Notes: generated from the letters alone by a model not told the origin. 64,000 nucleotides of DNA from Lysinibacillus_B sp036662795 (GCF_036662795.1 NZ_JBAFWZ010000007.1:62001-126000), one strand, 5' to 3'; shown: positions 25,725 through 34,203, counted from the stretch's first letter. A program made the numbers and translations.

Positions 25725-27008
25725 TTGAATCATCAAGATTTATATATTTCGCTAGATATTGGTTCATCTTCTATTAAAGTTTTAATAGGTGAAATGAGCG
25801 ATAACCAATTGCATGTTATTGGTGTCGGACAAGCTAAATCTAACGGTATACGAAAAGGGGCAATTGTAGATATAGATGCCACTGTACAATCTATCAATAA
25901 AGCAATAGAACAAGCTGAAAGAATGACAGGAATAAAAGTAGAAGAAGTCGTACTCGGTGTACCAGCAAATCAAACGTTCTTACAACCAGTAAAAGGTGTT
26001 GTAGCTGTAAATAGTGATGATCGTGAAATATCTGACGACGACTTACAACGTGTATTAGATTCTGCTCAGGTAATGTCTATTCCGCCTGAACGTGAAATGG
26101 TGAATTTAATTCCTCGTCAATTTATTGTAGACCACTTGGATGAAATTAAAGACCCTAGAGGTATGATTGGTATTCGTTTAGAAGTAGATGCCACGATGAT
26201 TACGACATCAAGAACGTTACTACATAATGTTTTACGATGTGTAGAGCGTGCAGGCTTACAAATTCGTGAAATCTATTTACAACCATTAGCTGCCGGTTAT
26301 TATGCTTTAACGGAAGATGAAAAAAATCAAGGGACTGCCTATATTGATTTAGGTGGTGGTTCAACAACAATCGCTGTTTTCGAAGAGGGACTGCTAACTC
26401 ATACATCTGTTGTACCTGTCGGCGGAGATCATATTACGAAGGATTTATCCATCGTGTTAAAGACTCCAACTGAACAGGCGGAAAGTATTAAAAAGCAATT
26501 TGGACATGCCTTTTATGATGATGCTTCAGATGATCAATTGTTCGAAGTGCCGGTAGTTGGTACAGATTCGACAGATCAATATAGTCAACGCTATATTTCT
26601 GAAATTATTGGTGTACGTTTAGAAGAGTTATTTGAACTTATTTTAGACGAACTTTCTCGTCTTGGCATTCGAGATTTACCTGGTGGAATTGTACTAACAG
26701 GTGGTGTAGCACAATTAGAGGGGATTGCACAGCTTGCTCGTCAAGTCATGCAGACACGGGTTCGGGTATATACACCGGATTATATTGGAGTACGTGAGCC
26801 ATCATATACAACAGCAGTTGGACTAATTCGTTATGCGCATCTAGATGATGAATTTTACGGTAGGGGCCCGGAAGCACATACTGTTTCTGTAGCAGCTCAG
26901 CCAACTCCTCCTAAAAAGCAATCTAATGCAACTGAGAAGGTCGATAACGAAAATAAAAAAGGCGTTATTGACACGGCAAAAAGAATTTTTAATAAATTTT
27001 TCGAATGA
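25725..27008 (+). CDS. ftsA: Cell division protein FtsA
   Basis: FtsA is an actin-fold ATPase that ties FtsZ filaments to the membrane. The 427-residue protein shows phosphate-1 (SLDIGSSSIKV, residues 5-15), phosphate-2 (YIDLGGGSTTIAVF) and the adenosine motif (GIVLTGGVAQLEGI). The C-terminal amphipathic membrane-targeting helix is TAKRIFNKFF. The start is TTG at 25725 with GGAGGTG about 7 bases upstream. It is followed by ftsZ after 30 bp in one operon. Confidence 0.97.
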   Translation: MNHQDLYISLDIGSSSIKVLIGEMSDNQLHVIGVGQAKSNGIRKGAIVDIDATVQSINKAIEQAERMTGIKVEEVVLGVPANQTFLQPVKGVVAVNSDDREISDDDLQRVLDSAQVMSIPPEREMVNLIPRQFIVDHLDEIKDPRGMIGIRLEVDATMITTSRTLLHNVLRCVERAGLQIREIYLQPLAAGYYALTEDEKNQGTAYIDLGGGSTTIAVFEEGLLTHTSVVPVGGDHITKDLSIVLKTPTEQAESIKKQFGHAFYDDASDDQLFEVPVVGTDSTDQYSQRYISEIIGVRLEELFELILDELSRLGIRDLPGGIVLTGGVAQLEGIAQLARQVMQTRVRVYTPDYIGVREPSYTTAVGLIRYAHLDDEFYGRGPEAHTVSVAAQPTPPKKQSNATEKVDNENKKGVIDTAKRIFNKFFE

Positions 27009-27038
27009 TAATAAAGAAGTATAGTAGGAGGAGACAAT

Positions 27039-28184
27039 ATGTTAGAATTTGATACTAGTATCGATCAACTTGCTGTCATTAAAGTAATCGGTGTAGGTGG
27101 CGGTGGTAACAACGCTGTAAACCGAATGATTGAACATGGTGTGCAAGGTGTAGACTTTATTGCTGTAAATACAGATGCACAAGCTTTAGAACATTCTAAA
27201 GCAGAATTTAAGCTTCAAATTGGTGGTAAATTAACGCGCGGACTTGGAGCTGGAGCTAACCCAGAGGTAGGAAAAAAAGCTGCTGAAGAAAGCCGTGAGC
27301 AACTAGAAGAAGTGCTACGAGGTGCCGATATGGTGTTCGTAACTGCTGGTATGGGTGGTGGAACGGGTACTGGAGCTGCGCCAGTTATCGCTCAAATTGC
27401 ACGTGAATTAGGCGCATTAACTGTTGGTGTTGTTACACGCCCCTTTACATTCGAAGGTCGTAAGCGTCAAACTCAAGCAGTCGGTGGAATTGGTTCATTA
27501 AAAGAAGCCGTTGATACATTAATTGTCATTCCAAACGATAAGTTATTACAAATCGTGGACAAGTCTACACCAATGCTTGAGGCATTCCGTGAAGCGGATA
27601 ATGTACTGCGACAAGGTGTCCAAGGTATTTCCGATTTAATTGCAACACCAGGTTTAATTAACCTTGACTTTGCTGACGTAAAAACAATTATGTCTGATAA
27701 AGGGTCAGCGCTTATGGGAATCGGTATTTCTACTGGAGAAAATCGTGCAACGGAAGCCGCAAAAAAGGCAATCTCAAGTCCGCTATTAGAAACATCAATT
27801 GATGGAGCTAAAGGGGTTATTATGAACATTACTGGCGGAATTAATTTAAGTCTTTATGAGGTGCAAGAGGCGGCAGATATTGTAGCTTCAGCTTCTGATG
27901 AAGAAGTAAATATGATTTTCGGTTCCGTTATTAATGAAAATTTAAATGATGAAATTATTGTTACTGTCATTGCAACAGGTTTCTCTGATGATTTTGTTCC
28001 ACAACAGCAGCCAGTTCGTCCAACGCTTGGTCAGCGACAAACAGCTGCTACTCAGCAACAGGCACCTATCCGTCAAGAGCCTGTTCAAGAGCAACCGAGA
28101 CAATCACAACAAACACAACAAAGCTATCAGCAAGAAGAAGCTTTAGATATTCCGACTTTTTTACGTAATCGTCGTAATCGATAA
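27039..28184 (+). CDS. ftsZ: Cell division protein FtsZ
   Basis: FtsZ is a tubulin-like GTPase that forms the division ring. It has 381 residues: the GTP-binding domain with GVGGGGNNAVNRM and the tubulin signature GGGTGTGAAP (about residues 107-116), the T7 synergy loop NLDFADVKTIM, a Gln-rich linker and the conserved C-terminal peptide DIPTFLRNR that binds FtsA and SepF. AGGAGGAG precedes the ATG. A strong terminator follows and closes the dcw cluster. Confidence 0.99.
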   Translation: MLEFDTSIDQLAVIKVIGVGGGGNNAVNRMIEHGVQGVDFIAVNTDAQALEHSKAEFKLQIGGKLTRGLGAGANPEVGKKAAEESREQLEEVLRGADMVFVTAGMGGGTGTGAAPVIAQIARELGALTVGVVTRPFTFEGRKRQTQAVGGIGSLKEAVDTLIVIPNDKLLQIVDKSTPMLEAFREADNVLRQGVQGISDLIATPGLINLDFADVKTIMSDKGSALMGIGISTGENRATEAAKKAISSPLLETSIDGAKGVIMNITGGINLSLYEVQEAADIVASASDEEVNMIFGSVINENLNDEIIVTVIATGFSDDFVPQQQPVRPTLGQRQTAATQQQAPIRQEPVQEQPRQSQQTQQSYQQEEALDIPTFLRNRRNR

Positions 28185-28203
28185 TAACTTGATAGCCTAT
28201 TCT

Positions 28204-28239
28204 ATCTACAAGATTATTCATAGTCTTGTAGATTTTTTT
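28204..28239 (+). terminator. Intrinsic terminator after ftsZ
   Basis: A perfect 10-bp stem ATCTACAAGA (28204-28213) / TCTTGTAGAT (28224-28233) is followed by a T-run to 28239. It separates the dcw operon from the sporulation operon. Confidence 0.92.
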
Positions 28240-28243
28240 GTCT

Positions 28244-28370
28244 TTCGACACCAAAAATGAGTGAAGTCGTAGTCTTGAGTTCAGAGATTTTTGGGTTTTT
28301 TTGTCGAATTTTTTAATATAGTTCATAATTTTGTCAATTGATTTTTTCATTTCATCCCGAGCGTTTGACA
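28244..28370 (+). promoter_or_regulatory. spoIIGA control region with Spo0A boxes
   Basis: Two exact Spo0A boxes (TGTCGAA) lie at 28244-28250 (minus strand) and 28302-28308 (plus strand). A weaker match, TGTCAAT, lies at 28332-28338. A TTGACA hexamer is at 28365-28370, and its reverse strand gives another near-box. In B. subtilis the spoIIG operon is activated by Spo0A~P bound to such boxes upstream of a sigma-A promoter with an unusually long spacer. I cannot assign a convincing -10 element. Confidence 0.55.
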
Positions 28371-28417
28371 TTTTCCACGTGGTTACAGTGATAACCTACA
28401 ACTAGGAGGGTTTAAGC

Positions 28418-29242
28418 ATGATAGGAGAATGGCTTGTCCTTATTAGTACATTATTTAATTATTTGCTATTACGCTTTACACAGGATGTTACACAAGCAAT
28501 CGGAAAGAAATGGAGATTGCTTCTAAGTGCATTCGTGAGTAGTGTGATAGCGATCGGCTTTTATCCTTCCAAGCTAGCATTAATACTAAGCTTCGTTGTT
28601 CTAATTGGTACTGCCTTTCAGTTTAAGCGAGCCTTTTTTTTAAAGCAAGGCTTCGTATTATTATGCGCGACATTTCTATTAGGTGGTCTACTAAATGTTG
28701 TTCAAACATATGCTGTAATGAATTTAAAGGGAAGTTATTTTTTAATAATTGTTGTTATAGCTAGCTTGAGCCTACTCTTAATTAAGAATCGGTGGGTCTC
28801 TCTATGGAAGGATAACTTACAACAAAAGTTTAAGACAAAATGTGACATACGTATCCTCGATTGTAGTTTAAACTTAGATGCATTTATTGACACAGGAAAT
28901 GAATGTATTGAGCCCATTAGTCGTCAGCCCGTACATTTTTTATCGTTAAAGGCAACAAGTCAGTATTTACCCTCATCACTCCTGGACGCATTAAATGACT
29001 GGAAGCAAGAGGAGCCCTTTAATATCTCGATGTTTCCTAAAAAGGTATTGCGTACTATACGTTTTGTTTCGATCACGACTGTACAGCAAAAATCCTTGTA
29101 TGTATTGGCGTTTCGATGTGATGCAGTAACACTTAACGATAAAACATTTGAAGGGCACTACATTGTATTTACACAAAATGATGCGAAGTTTCCACAGCAA
29201 GCCGATATTATTCTCCATTTTTCCATGCTTCCTACTTCATAA
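28418..29242 (+). CDS. spoIIGA: Sigma-E processing peptidase SpoIIGA
   Basis: SpoIIGA is the membrane aspartic protease that cleaves pro-sigma-E after asymmetric division. It has 274 residues, shorter than the roughly 309 of B. subtilis. Five N-terminal membrane helices (to about residue 125) are followed by a cytoplasmic protease domain with the catalytic Asp158 in DTGN. AGGAGGG (28404-28410) supports ATG 28418. It is directly followed by its substrate gene sigE, 17 bp downstream. Spo0A boxes lie upstream. Confidence 0.95.
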   Translation: MIGEWLVLISTLFNYLLLRFTQDVTQAIGKKWRLLLSAFVSSVIAIGFYPSKLALILSFVVLIGTAFQFKRAFFLKQGFVLLCATFLLGGLLNVVQTYAVMNLKGSYFLIIVVIASLSLLLIKNRWVSLWKDNLQQKFKTKCDIRILDCSLNLDAFIDTGNECIEPISRQPVHFLSLKATSQYLPSSLLDALNDWKQEEPFNISMFPKKVLRTIRFVSITTVQQKSLYVLAFRCDAVTLNDKTFEGHYIVFTQNDAKFPQQADIILHFSMLPTS

Positions 29243-29259
29243 ATAAAGGGGGACAATCA

Positions 29260-29967
29260 TTGCTACGAAAGCTCGTTGCTTTTATTCAGAATATTTTGCG
29301 GAAATTTTCACGCAAAGGAACATATTATATAGGAGGTCATGACTCATTGCCAGTACCATTAACACGAGAAGAAGAATTATCTGTTGTTGAAGCATTCATG
29401 AACGGTGACCTTTGTGCCCGTGATACATTAATCGAACGAAATTTACGACTAGTTGTTTATATAGCAAGAAGATTTGATAATACAGCTACACCAATTGAGG
29501 ATTTAATTAGTATTGGTTCTATCGGTTTAATTAAAGCAATTGAGACATTCAATACTGAAAAAAACATTAAGTTAGCTACGTATGCATCTCGTTGTATTGA
29601 AAATGAAATTTTGATGCACTTACGTAAAACAAGTCGCATGAAAAGTGAAGTGTCACTAGATGAGCCTCTAAACTCTGATGCGGACGGCAATGAATTACTC
29701 TTATCGGATATTTTAGGTACCGAGGAGCATATTATTTCTAATGATGTGGAGCGTAAATTGCAGCGTCAGCATATGTTCCGTGCGATTAATTGTTTAAGTC
29801 CACGTGAGAAATATATTATGGAATGTCGCTTCGGATTAAATGGTAAAGAAGAAATGACGCAAAAGGAGGTTGCGGATCATTTAGGTATTTCGCAATCGTA
29901 TATTTCTCGTCTTGAGAAAAAAATAATATTAGATTTACGTGAATATTTGAACGAGCCGATCGCCTAG
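29260..29967 (+). CDS. sigE: RNA polymerase sigma-E factor (pro-protein)
   Basis: This is the first mother-cell-specific sigma factor of sporulation, with 235 residues. Residues 1-28 or so form the basic, amphipathic pro-sequence (LRKLVAFIQNILRKFSRK) that SpoIIGA removes. Region 2 (RNLRLVVYIARRF, EDLISIGSIGLIKAI, YASRCIENEILM) and region 4 helix-turn-helix (TQKEVADHLGISQSYISRLEKK) are clear. The start is TTG at 29260, preceded by AAGGGGG. It is in the spoIIG operon with spoIIGA, and sigG follows after 87 bp. Confidence 0.96.
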   Translation: MLRKLVAFIQNILRKFSRKGTYYIGGHDSLPVPLTREEELSVVEAFMNGDLCARDTLIERNLRLVVYIARRFDNTATPIEDLISIGSIGLIKAIETFNTEKNIKLATYASRCIENEILMHLRKTSRMKSEVSLDEPLNSDADGNELLLSDILGTEEHIISNDVERKLQRQHMFRAINCLSPREKYIMECRFGLNGKEEMTQKEVADHLGISQSYISRLEKKIILDLREYLNEPIA

Positions 29968-29995
29968 ATTGGATGAAATTGGCGTAATTTCTAGC

Positions 29996-30024
29996 GCATA
30001 CTCTTTTCGTATACGGACAAACTG
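29996..30024 (+). promoter_or_regulatory. Possible sigma-F/G promoter of sigG
   Basis: GCATA (29996-30000) fits the sigma-F -35 GYWTA. GGACAAACTG (30015-30024) fits the -10 GGNRANAHTR with one mismatch. The spacer is 14 bp, slightly short. Location between sigE and sigG matches the forespore promoter known in B. subtilis. Confidence 0.35.
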
Positions 30025-30054
30025 AACAAAAGAGAAAAGTTCGGAGGAAAAGAG

Positions 30055-30834
30055 ATGGTCCGTATGAAAGTAGAGCTATGTGGCGTGGATACTTCGTCAC
30101 TACCAATTTTAAAGCATGAAGAAATGAAGGAATTATTTATTCGATTACAAGCAGGAGAAGAGCCTGTTCGAGAACAGCTTGTTATGTGTAATTTACGACT
30201 AGTATTAAGTATAGTCGGTCGCTTTTCTTATCGTGGCGAGCAAGCGGATGATTTGTTTCAAGTAGGCTGTATAGGTTTATTAAAAGCAATTGATCATTTT
30301 GATTTAAAACATAATGTTCGATTTTCTACCTATGCAGTGCCAATGATTATTGGTGAAATTCGTAGACATCTTCGTGATCATCATGCACTGCGTGTTTCTC
30401 GTTCATTACGAGATATCGCGTATAAGGCGATGCAAGCAAAGGAACGTTTTTTAGCAGAACATTTATATGAACCGACGTTAGCGCAAATTGCAGAACTCAT
30501 AGAGATGAAGCAGGAGGATGTTCTTTTTGCACTAGATGCTATACAAGATCCAGTATCCTTGCAAGAGCCGATTTATTCCGATGGTGGTGATCCTGTTTAT
30601 ATGATGGATCAATTGAAGGGTGAAGTTAGTGAAGAACAGTGGGTAGCCTATGTATCAGTGAAGGAAAGTATGCAGAAGCTTGATGAAAGGCAGCAGCTGA
30701 TTGTATCTAAACGTTTCTATTATGGTGAAACACAAACAGAAATAGCGAAGACGTTAGGGATTTCACAGGCGCAAATATCGCGTTTAGAAAAAAGTGCAAT
30801 ACAGCTTATGCAAAAAGATTATAAAGTGGATTAA
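30055..30834 (+). CDS. sigG: RNA polymerase sigma-G factor
   Basis: Sigma-G is the late forespore sigma factor, 259 residues. The N-terminal CGVDTSSLPIL segment is diagnostic of SigG. Region 2 (NLRLVLSIVGRF, DDLFQVGCIGLLKAI, FSTYAVPMIIGEIRRHLRD), region 3 (RVSRSLRDIAYKA) and region 4 (ETQTEIAKTLGISQAQISRLEKSA) are all intact. CGGAGG precedes ATG 30055. It is followed by a terminator. The upstream gap has a candidate sigma-F-type promoter, and read-through from spoIIGA-sigE is also possible. Confidence 0.97.
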   Translation: MVRMKVELCGVDTSSLPILKHEEMKELFIRLQAGEEPVREQLVMCNLRLVLSIVGRFSYRGEQADDLFQVGCIGLLKAIDHFDLKHNVRFSTYAVPMIIGEIRRHLRDHHALRVSRSLRDIAYKAMQAKERFLAEHLYEPTLAQIAELIEMKQEDVLFALDAIQDPVSLQEPIYSDGGDPVYMMDQLKGEVSEEQWVAYVSVKESMQKLDERQQLIVSKRFYYGETQTEIAKTLGISQAQISRLEKSAIQLMQKDYKVD

Positions 30835-30843
30835 TACTTTTAT

Positions 30844-30870
30844 TTAGCGCACATTTATAGTGCGCTTTTA
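30844..30870 (+). terminator. Intrinsic terminator after sigG
   Basis: The stem AGCGCAC (30846-30852) / GTGCGCT (30860-30866) is followed by a short T-rich tail; it sits 12 bp after the sigG stop. Confidence 0.7.
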
Positions 30871-30893
30871 TTGTAGTAAAGGGAGGTTAACAT

Positions 30894-31133
30894 ATGCGCT
30901 TCTCAGTTGCGCAGCAGAAGGAAATGATTGAAGCGAGCAGCGGAAAGTTTATTGGTTATATTGTAGATGCAGAGGTTTGTGAGAAAAGTGGAAAAATTAC
31001 TAACTTTATTGTCTCGCAACCTAGGAAATTCTACCACATTATCCAAGGAGAAGAGCCTACAAAAAAAGTTGCAATTAGTGATATTCTCATAGTTGGAAAA
31101 GATGTAATATTAGTGAAACAGATTTCGGGATAG
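30894..31133 (+). CDS. ylmC: YlmC/YmxH family PRC-barrel sporulation protein
   Basis: The 79-residue protein is a single PRC-barrel domain (KFIGYIVDAEV, ITNFIVSQP, VAISDILIVGKDVILV) of the YlmC/YmxH sporulation family. It lies just after sigG, as ylmC does in B. subtilis. GGGAGG precedes ATG 30894. The function is unknown. The ylmA gene that separates sigG and ylmC in B. subtilis is absent. Confidence 0.88.
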   Translation: MRFSVAQQKEMIEASSGKFIGYIVDAEVCEKSGKITNFIVSQPRKFYHIIQGEEPTKKVAISDILIVGKDVILVKQISG

Positions 31134-31146
31134 GTCCCGCTATTCA

Positions 31147-31175
31147 TTGATAAAACGAGCTTAGCTTGGTACAAT
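31147..31175 (+). promoter_or_regulatory. Putative sigma-A promoter for ylmE-sepF-ylmG-ylmH
   Basis: TTGATA (31147-31152), a 17-bp spacer and TACAAT (31170-31175) lie 33 bp before the ylmE start. Confidence 0.65.
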
Positions 31176-31208
31176 AAGGGAAACTATTGTAGCAAAGTTG
31201 GGAAAAAA

Positions 31209-31880
31209 GTGGCGAAAATCGTTGATAATTTAGAGCAGATTCAATCGCATATTGAACGAGCGAAGCAAAAATCAGATGGAAAGCAGCTAGTAAATATTAT
31301 TGCTGTTACAAAGGAAGTATCCGTAGATCGTACTAAGGAAGCACTCCAGTCGGGGCTTATTCATTTAGGAGAAAACCGCCCAGAAGGTCTACAGTTAAAG
31401 TTAGAGTCTATCGACGAGCAGCAAGCACAGTGGCATTATATAGGCTCACTTCAGACTCGAAAAGTAAAACAAGTTATTAATCATATCCATTATTTACATT
31501 CCCTTGATCGATTGAGTTTAGCCCAGGAAATCGAAAAACGTGCTAAGCATGTGGTTAAATGTTTTGTTCAAGCGAATGTATCAGGTGAGCAGTCCAAGCA
31601 TGGATTAGCAAAAGAAGAAGTGATTTCTTTTATTAAGCAACTAAAGGACTATAAAAAAATTGAAGTTGTTGGCTTAATGACGATGGCTCCGAATACAGAC
31701 GATGAAAATGTGATACGACGTGTATTTCGAGATTTAAAAAATTTGCAGCAGGAAGTTGTAAGCTTACAATTACAGTATGCACCGTGTACCGAGCTTTCTA
31801 TGGGTATGTCAAACGATTATGAAATTGCTGTAGAAGAAGGTGCTACTTTCGTAAGAATTGGTACGGCTCTTGTTGGATAA
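31209..31880 (+). CDS. ylmE: YggS-family pyridoxal-phosphate homeostasis protein YlmE
   Basis: This is a 223-residue PLP-binding alanine-racemase-fold protein (YggS/PROSC family) involved in vitamin B6 and amino-acid homeostasis. The PLP lysine is in IIAVTKEVS (K35). Other hallmarks are HLGENRPEG, WHYIGSLQTRK and the C-terminal LSMGMSNDYEIAVEEG with RIGTALVG. The start is GTG at 31209 with a weak ribosome site (GGGAA). It is followed by sepF 17 bp later. The usual neighbour ylmD is missing. Confidence 0.92.
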   Translation: MAKIVDNLEQIQSHIERAKQKSDGKQLVNIIAVTKEVSVDRTKEALQSGLIHLGENRPEGLQLKLESIDEQQAQWHYIGSLQTRKVKQVINHIHYLHSLDRLSLAQEIEKRAKHVVKCFVQANVSGEQSKHGLAKEEVISFIKQLKDYKKIEVVGLMTMAPNTDDENVIRRVFRDLKNLQQEVVSLQLQYAPCTELSMGMSNDYEIAVEEGATFVRIGTALVG

Positions 31881-31897
31881 AAAGGAAGGGACTATGG

Positions 31898-32383
31898 ATG
31901 AGTATGAAAAATATCATTAAAAATTTCTTTTATTTAGAAGAAGAGGAAGAAACAGTAGCACCTGCCCAATCAAACGAGAAGCCTGCTAAGCAGCAGCCTA
32001 CACAACAAGAAATGCCTGTTGTTAATAATCGCGTGAAAAAAGAGCGGAAAATACAGCAGAAAAATGAGGGTACTGTGCAAAATAATGTAGTGAGTTTGCA
32101 TACAGCAGCTACAAATAAAAATTCAAAGGTTGTTTTAGTAGAGCCACGGGTTTATGCCGAAGCACAGGATATTGCTGAAAATCTTAAAAATAGACGTGCA
32201 ACAATCGTCAATTTACAGCGTATCGAACGCGATCAAGGAGTACGAATTATCGACTTTTTAAGCGGAACGGTATATGCTTTAGGTGGCGATATTCAACGTG
32301 TAGGTACTGATATTTTCCTTTGCACACCGGAAAATGTAGAAGTTTCTGGGGAAATATCAGACTACTTATTTGATGAAATTTAA
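31898..32383 (+). CDS. sepF: Cell division protein SepF
   Basis: SepF binds the FtsZ C-terminus, forms rings and anchors the Z-ring to the membrane. The 161-residue protein has an N-terminal amphipathic membrane helix (MSMKNIIKNFFYL), a Glu/Gln-rich linker and the SepF core (about 75-160; LVEPRVYAEAQDIAENLKNRRATIVNL, RIIDFLSGTVYALGGDIQRVG). AAGGAAGGG stands 7 bases before ATG 31898. It lies in the ylm operon upstream of divIVA. Confidence 0.96.
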   Translation: MSMKNIIKNFFYLEEEEETVAPAQSNEKPAKQQPTQQEMPVVNNRVKKERKIQQKNEGTVQNNVVSLHTAATNKNSKVVLVEPRVYAEAQDIAENLKNRRATIVNLQRIERDQGVRIIDFLSGTVYALGGDIQRVGTDIFLCTPENVEVSGEISDYLFDEI

Positions 32384-32402
32384 AAGCTAGTGAGGTTACA
32401 AG

Positions 32403-32663
32403 ATGATTTTTTATGTTATTTCCCAAGTATTTTTGATTTATAAGATTATGCTATTTGGTTATATTTTGCTATCTTGGATTCCAGCTGCACAAGGTTCAGC
32501 TGTCGGACGATTTTTAGCAACAGTTTGTGAGCCATATTTAGGCTTCTTCCGTAAATTTATACCACCGATTGGCATGATTGATATTTCACCTATTGTTGGT
32601 TTATTTGTTTTACAATTTATCGAAGTTGGTTTACTAAAAGTATTAAGCTATATGATTTTTTAA
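32403..32663 (+). CDS. ylmG: YggT family membrane protein YlmG
   Basis: This is an 86-residue protein with two membrane helices flanking the family motif (LLSWIPAAQGSAVGRFLATVCEPYLGFFRKFIPP is the core region at about residues 21-53). The family is linked to division or nucleoid distribution in several organisms. It lies between sepF and ylmH, as in B. subtilis, 19 bp after sepF. GTGAGG precedes the ATG. Confidence 0.92.
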   Translation: MIFYVISQVFLIYKIMLFGYILLSWIPAAQGSAVGRFLATVCEPYLGFFRKFIPPIGMIDISPIVGLFVLQFIEVGLLKVLSYMIF

Positions 32664-32742
32664 CCTTTTCCCCGTACGATAACGGCGCTATTGATTCGTT
32701 TATTGTAGGGGGTTTTGTTTAATGTGAATGTGAGGCATCCTG

Positions 32743-33528
32743 ATGGAACATTTGATTCAGCACTTTAGAAAAGATGAGCAACCATTTATCGAGCAAGTTG
32801 TTGGCTGGCAACGGGAGGTTGAAGATAGGTATGCGCCAAAGCTAACCGATTTTCTTGATCCACGTCAGCGTTTTATCGTTGCATCCGTTATCGGTCAATC
32901 AGAAGGTTTACATGTTAGTACAGAGGGTATATTTAATAATCCTGAGAGAAAACGTGCATTGATTGCACCTTCCTATTTTGAACCTGAGCAGGATGAATTT
33001 CAAGTAACGGTTTTTTCGCTGCAATACCCGTCAAAATTTGTTCAACTGAGGCATCCCGATGTCCTAGGTGCTTTACTTTCATTGGGCATGGATCGTAGTA
33101 AATATGGAGATATACGTGTAGCGGAAAATGTTATACAGTTTGCCGTTGAGGCAGAAGTAGCAGATTATGTACGGGCAAATTTAATCAGCATTGGAAAAGT
33201 GAAGGTGCATATTGAGGAAGTGGGCAATGCACCGCTTATTCAAAGCGAGGATCAGTGGTTAGAAAAATCATGTACAGTATCCTCTATGCGACTTGACGTT
33301 GTACTCTCAACGGTGTTAAATATCTCACGGCAAAAATCTCAAAGCTTAATTACTGCCGGACGAGTGAAGGTAAACTGGACCATTCGAGAAGGGGTAGCCT
33401 TTGAGTTACAGGAGGGGGATATTATTTCTGTTAGAGGTTTTGGACGCTTGAAGGTGATCATGACTGAAGGGCGTACAAAAAAGGATAAAATCCGCCTACA
33501 AATAGGACATTTGGAGCAAAAAATGTAA
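32743..33528 (+). CDS. ylmH: S4-domain RNA-binding protein YlmH
   Basis: The 261-residue protein ends in an S4 RNA-binding domain (about residues 183-245; RLDVVLSTVLNISRQKSQSLITAGRVKVN). The N-terminal part has the YlmH domain (DFLDPRQRFI, LGALLSLGMDRSKYGDI). YlmH-type proteins have been implicated in ribosome-associated quality control, recognising obstructed 50S-tRNA complexes. The rqcH gene in this same window belongs to that pathway. The start is ATG at 32743, with GAGGC upstream. The operon ends here; divIVA has its own promoter. Confidence 0.93.
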   Translation: MEHLIQHFRKDEQPFIEQVVGWQREVEDRYAPKLTDFLDPRQRFIVASVIGQSEGLHVSTEGIFNNPERKRALIAPSYFEPEQDEFQVTVFSLQYPSKFVQLRHPDVLGALLSLGMDRSKYGDIRVAENVIQFAVEAEVADYVRANLISIGKVKVHIEEVGNAPLIQSEDQWLEKSCTVSSMRLDVVLSTVLNISRQKSQSLITAGRVKVNWTIREGVAFELQEGDIISVRGFGRLKVIMTEGRTKKDKIRLQIGHLEQKM

Positions 33529-33555
33529 TCAAATGCGTATATTTGATAATAACTA

Positions 33556-33584
33556 GTGTCAATTACTGAGAGACAAAGTATAAT
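33556..33584 (+). promoter_or_regulatory. Putative sigma-A promoter for divIVA
   Basis: GTGTCA (33556-33561), a 17-bp spacer and an exact TATAAT (33579-33584) lie 41 bp before divIVA. Confidence 0.65.
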
Positions 33585-33624
33585 GAAAGTAATTTAGTAC
33601 TGTGAAAAAGGAGAGCTGAACAAT

Positions 33625-34164
33625 ATGCCATTATCCCCTCTTGATATACATAATAAGGAGTTTACACGTGGATTCCGTGGTTATGCGGAGGACGAGGTAA
33701 ATGAATTTTTAGATCAAATCATTAAAGATTACGAAATTATTCTTCGTGAGAAAAAAGAGCTTGAAGATAAAATAAAAACGATGACTGAGCAAATGAACCA
33801 CTACAATACGTTAGAGGAAACTCTACAAAAGTCAATCGTTGTTGCACAAGAGGCAGCAGAGGAAGTGCGTCGTAACTCTCAAAAGGAAGCGAAATTGATT
33901 GTGAAGGAAGCCGAAAAAAATGCAGACCGTATTATTAATGAAGCATTAACGAAGGCTCGTAAGATTACAATTGAGATCGATGAGCTGAAAAAGCAATCAA
34001 AGGTTTTCCGTAATCGCTTCAAAATGTTAGTCGAGGCACAATTAGATTTATTGAATACAGACGATTGGGACCAACTCCTTCAATATGAGGTTGGCCTAAC
34101 AGATATCCAAGAACAAAATCGACTTCAGCTTGAGCCAGAAGATGAGAACTTAAGCTCGATTTAG
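33625..34164 (+). CDS. divIVA: Cell division/polarity protein DivIVA
   Basis: DivIVA senses negative membrane curvature at septa and poles and recruits MinJ/MinCD and the chromosome-anchoring machinery. The 179-residue protein has the N-terminal membrane-binding domain (MPLSPLDIHNKEFTRGFRGY, with the Phe-Arg tip) followed by long coiled coils (about residues 28-66 and 80-150). AAAGGAG precedes ATG 33625. The gene has its own promoter and is followed by the ileS T-box region. Confidence 0.96.
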   Translation: MPLSPLDIHNKEFTRGFRGYAEDEVNEFLDQIIKDYEIILREKKELEDKIKTMTEQMNHYNTLEETLQKSIVVAQEAAEEVRRNSQKEAKLIVKEAEKNADRIINEALTKARKITIEIDELKKQSKVFRNRFKMLVEAQLDLLNTDDWDQLLQYEVGLTDIQEQNRLQLEPEDENLSSI

Positions 34165-34174
34165 TCATTTGTGC

Positions 34175-34203
34175 TTGACGACTTATCAACAGTTTCATAT
34201 ACT
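34175..34203 (+). promoter_or_regulatory. Putative sigma-A promoter for the ileS leader
   Basis: TTGACG (34175-34180), a 17-bp spacer and TATACT (34198-34203) lie just upstream of the T-box leader, so transcription would start about 34210. Confidence 0.75.

Noticed and set aside
28066..28371. Minus-strand open frame of 101 codons overlapping the ftsZ 3' end and the spoIIGA control region
   Set aside because: It runs across the ftsZ terminator, its C-terminal part is antisense to ftsZ, it has no ribosome site and no recognisable domain.
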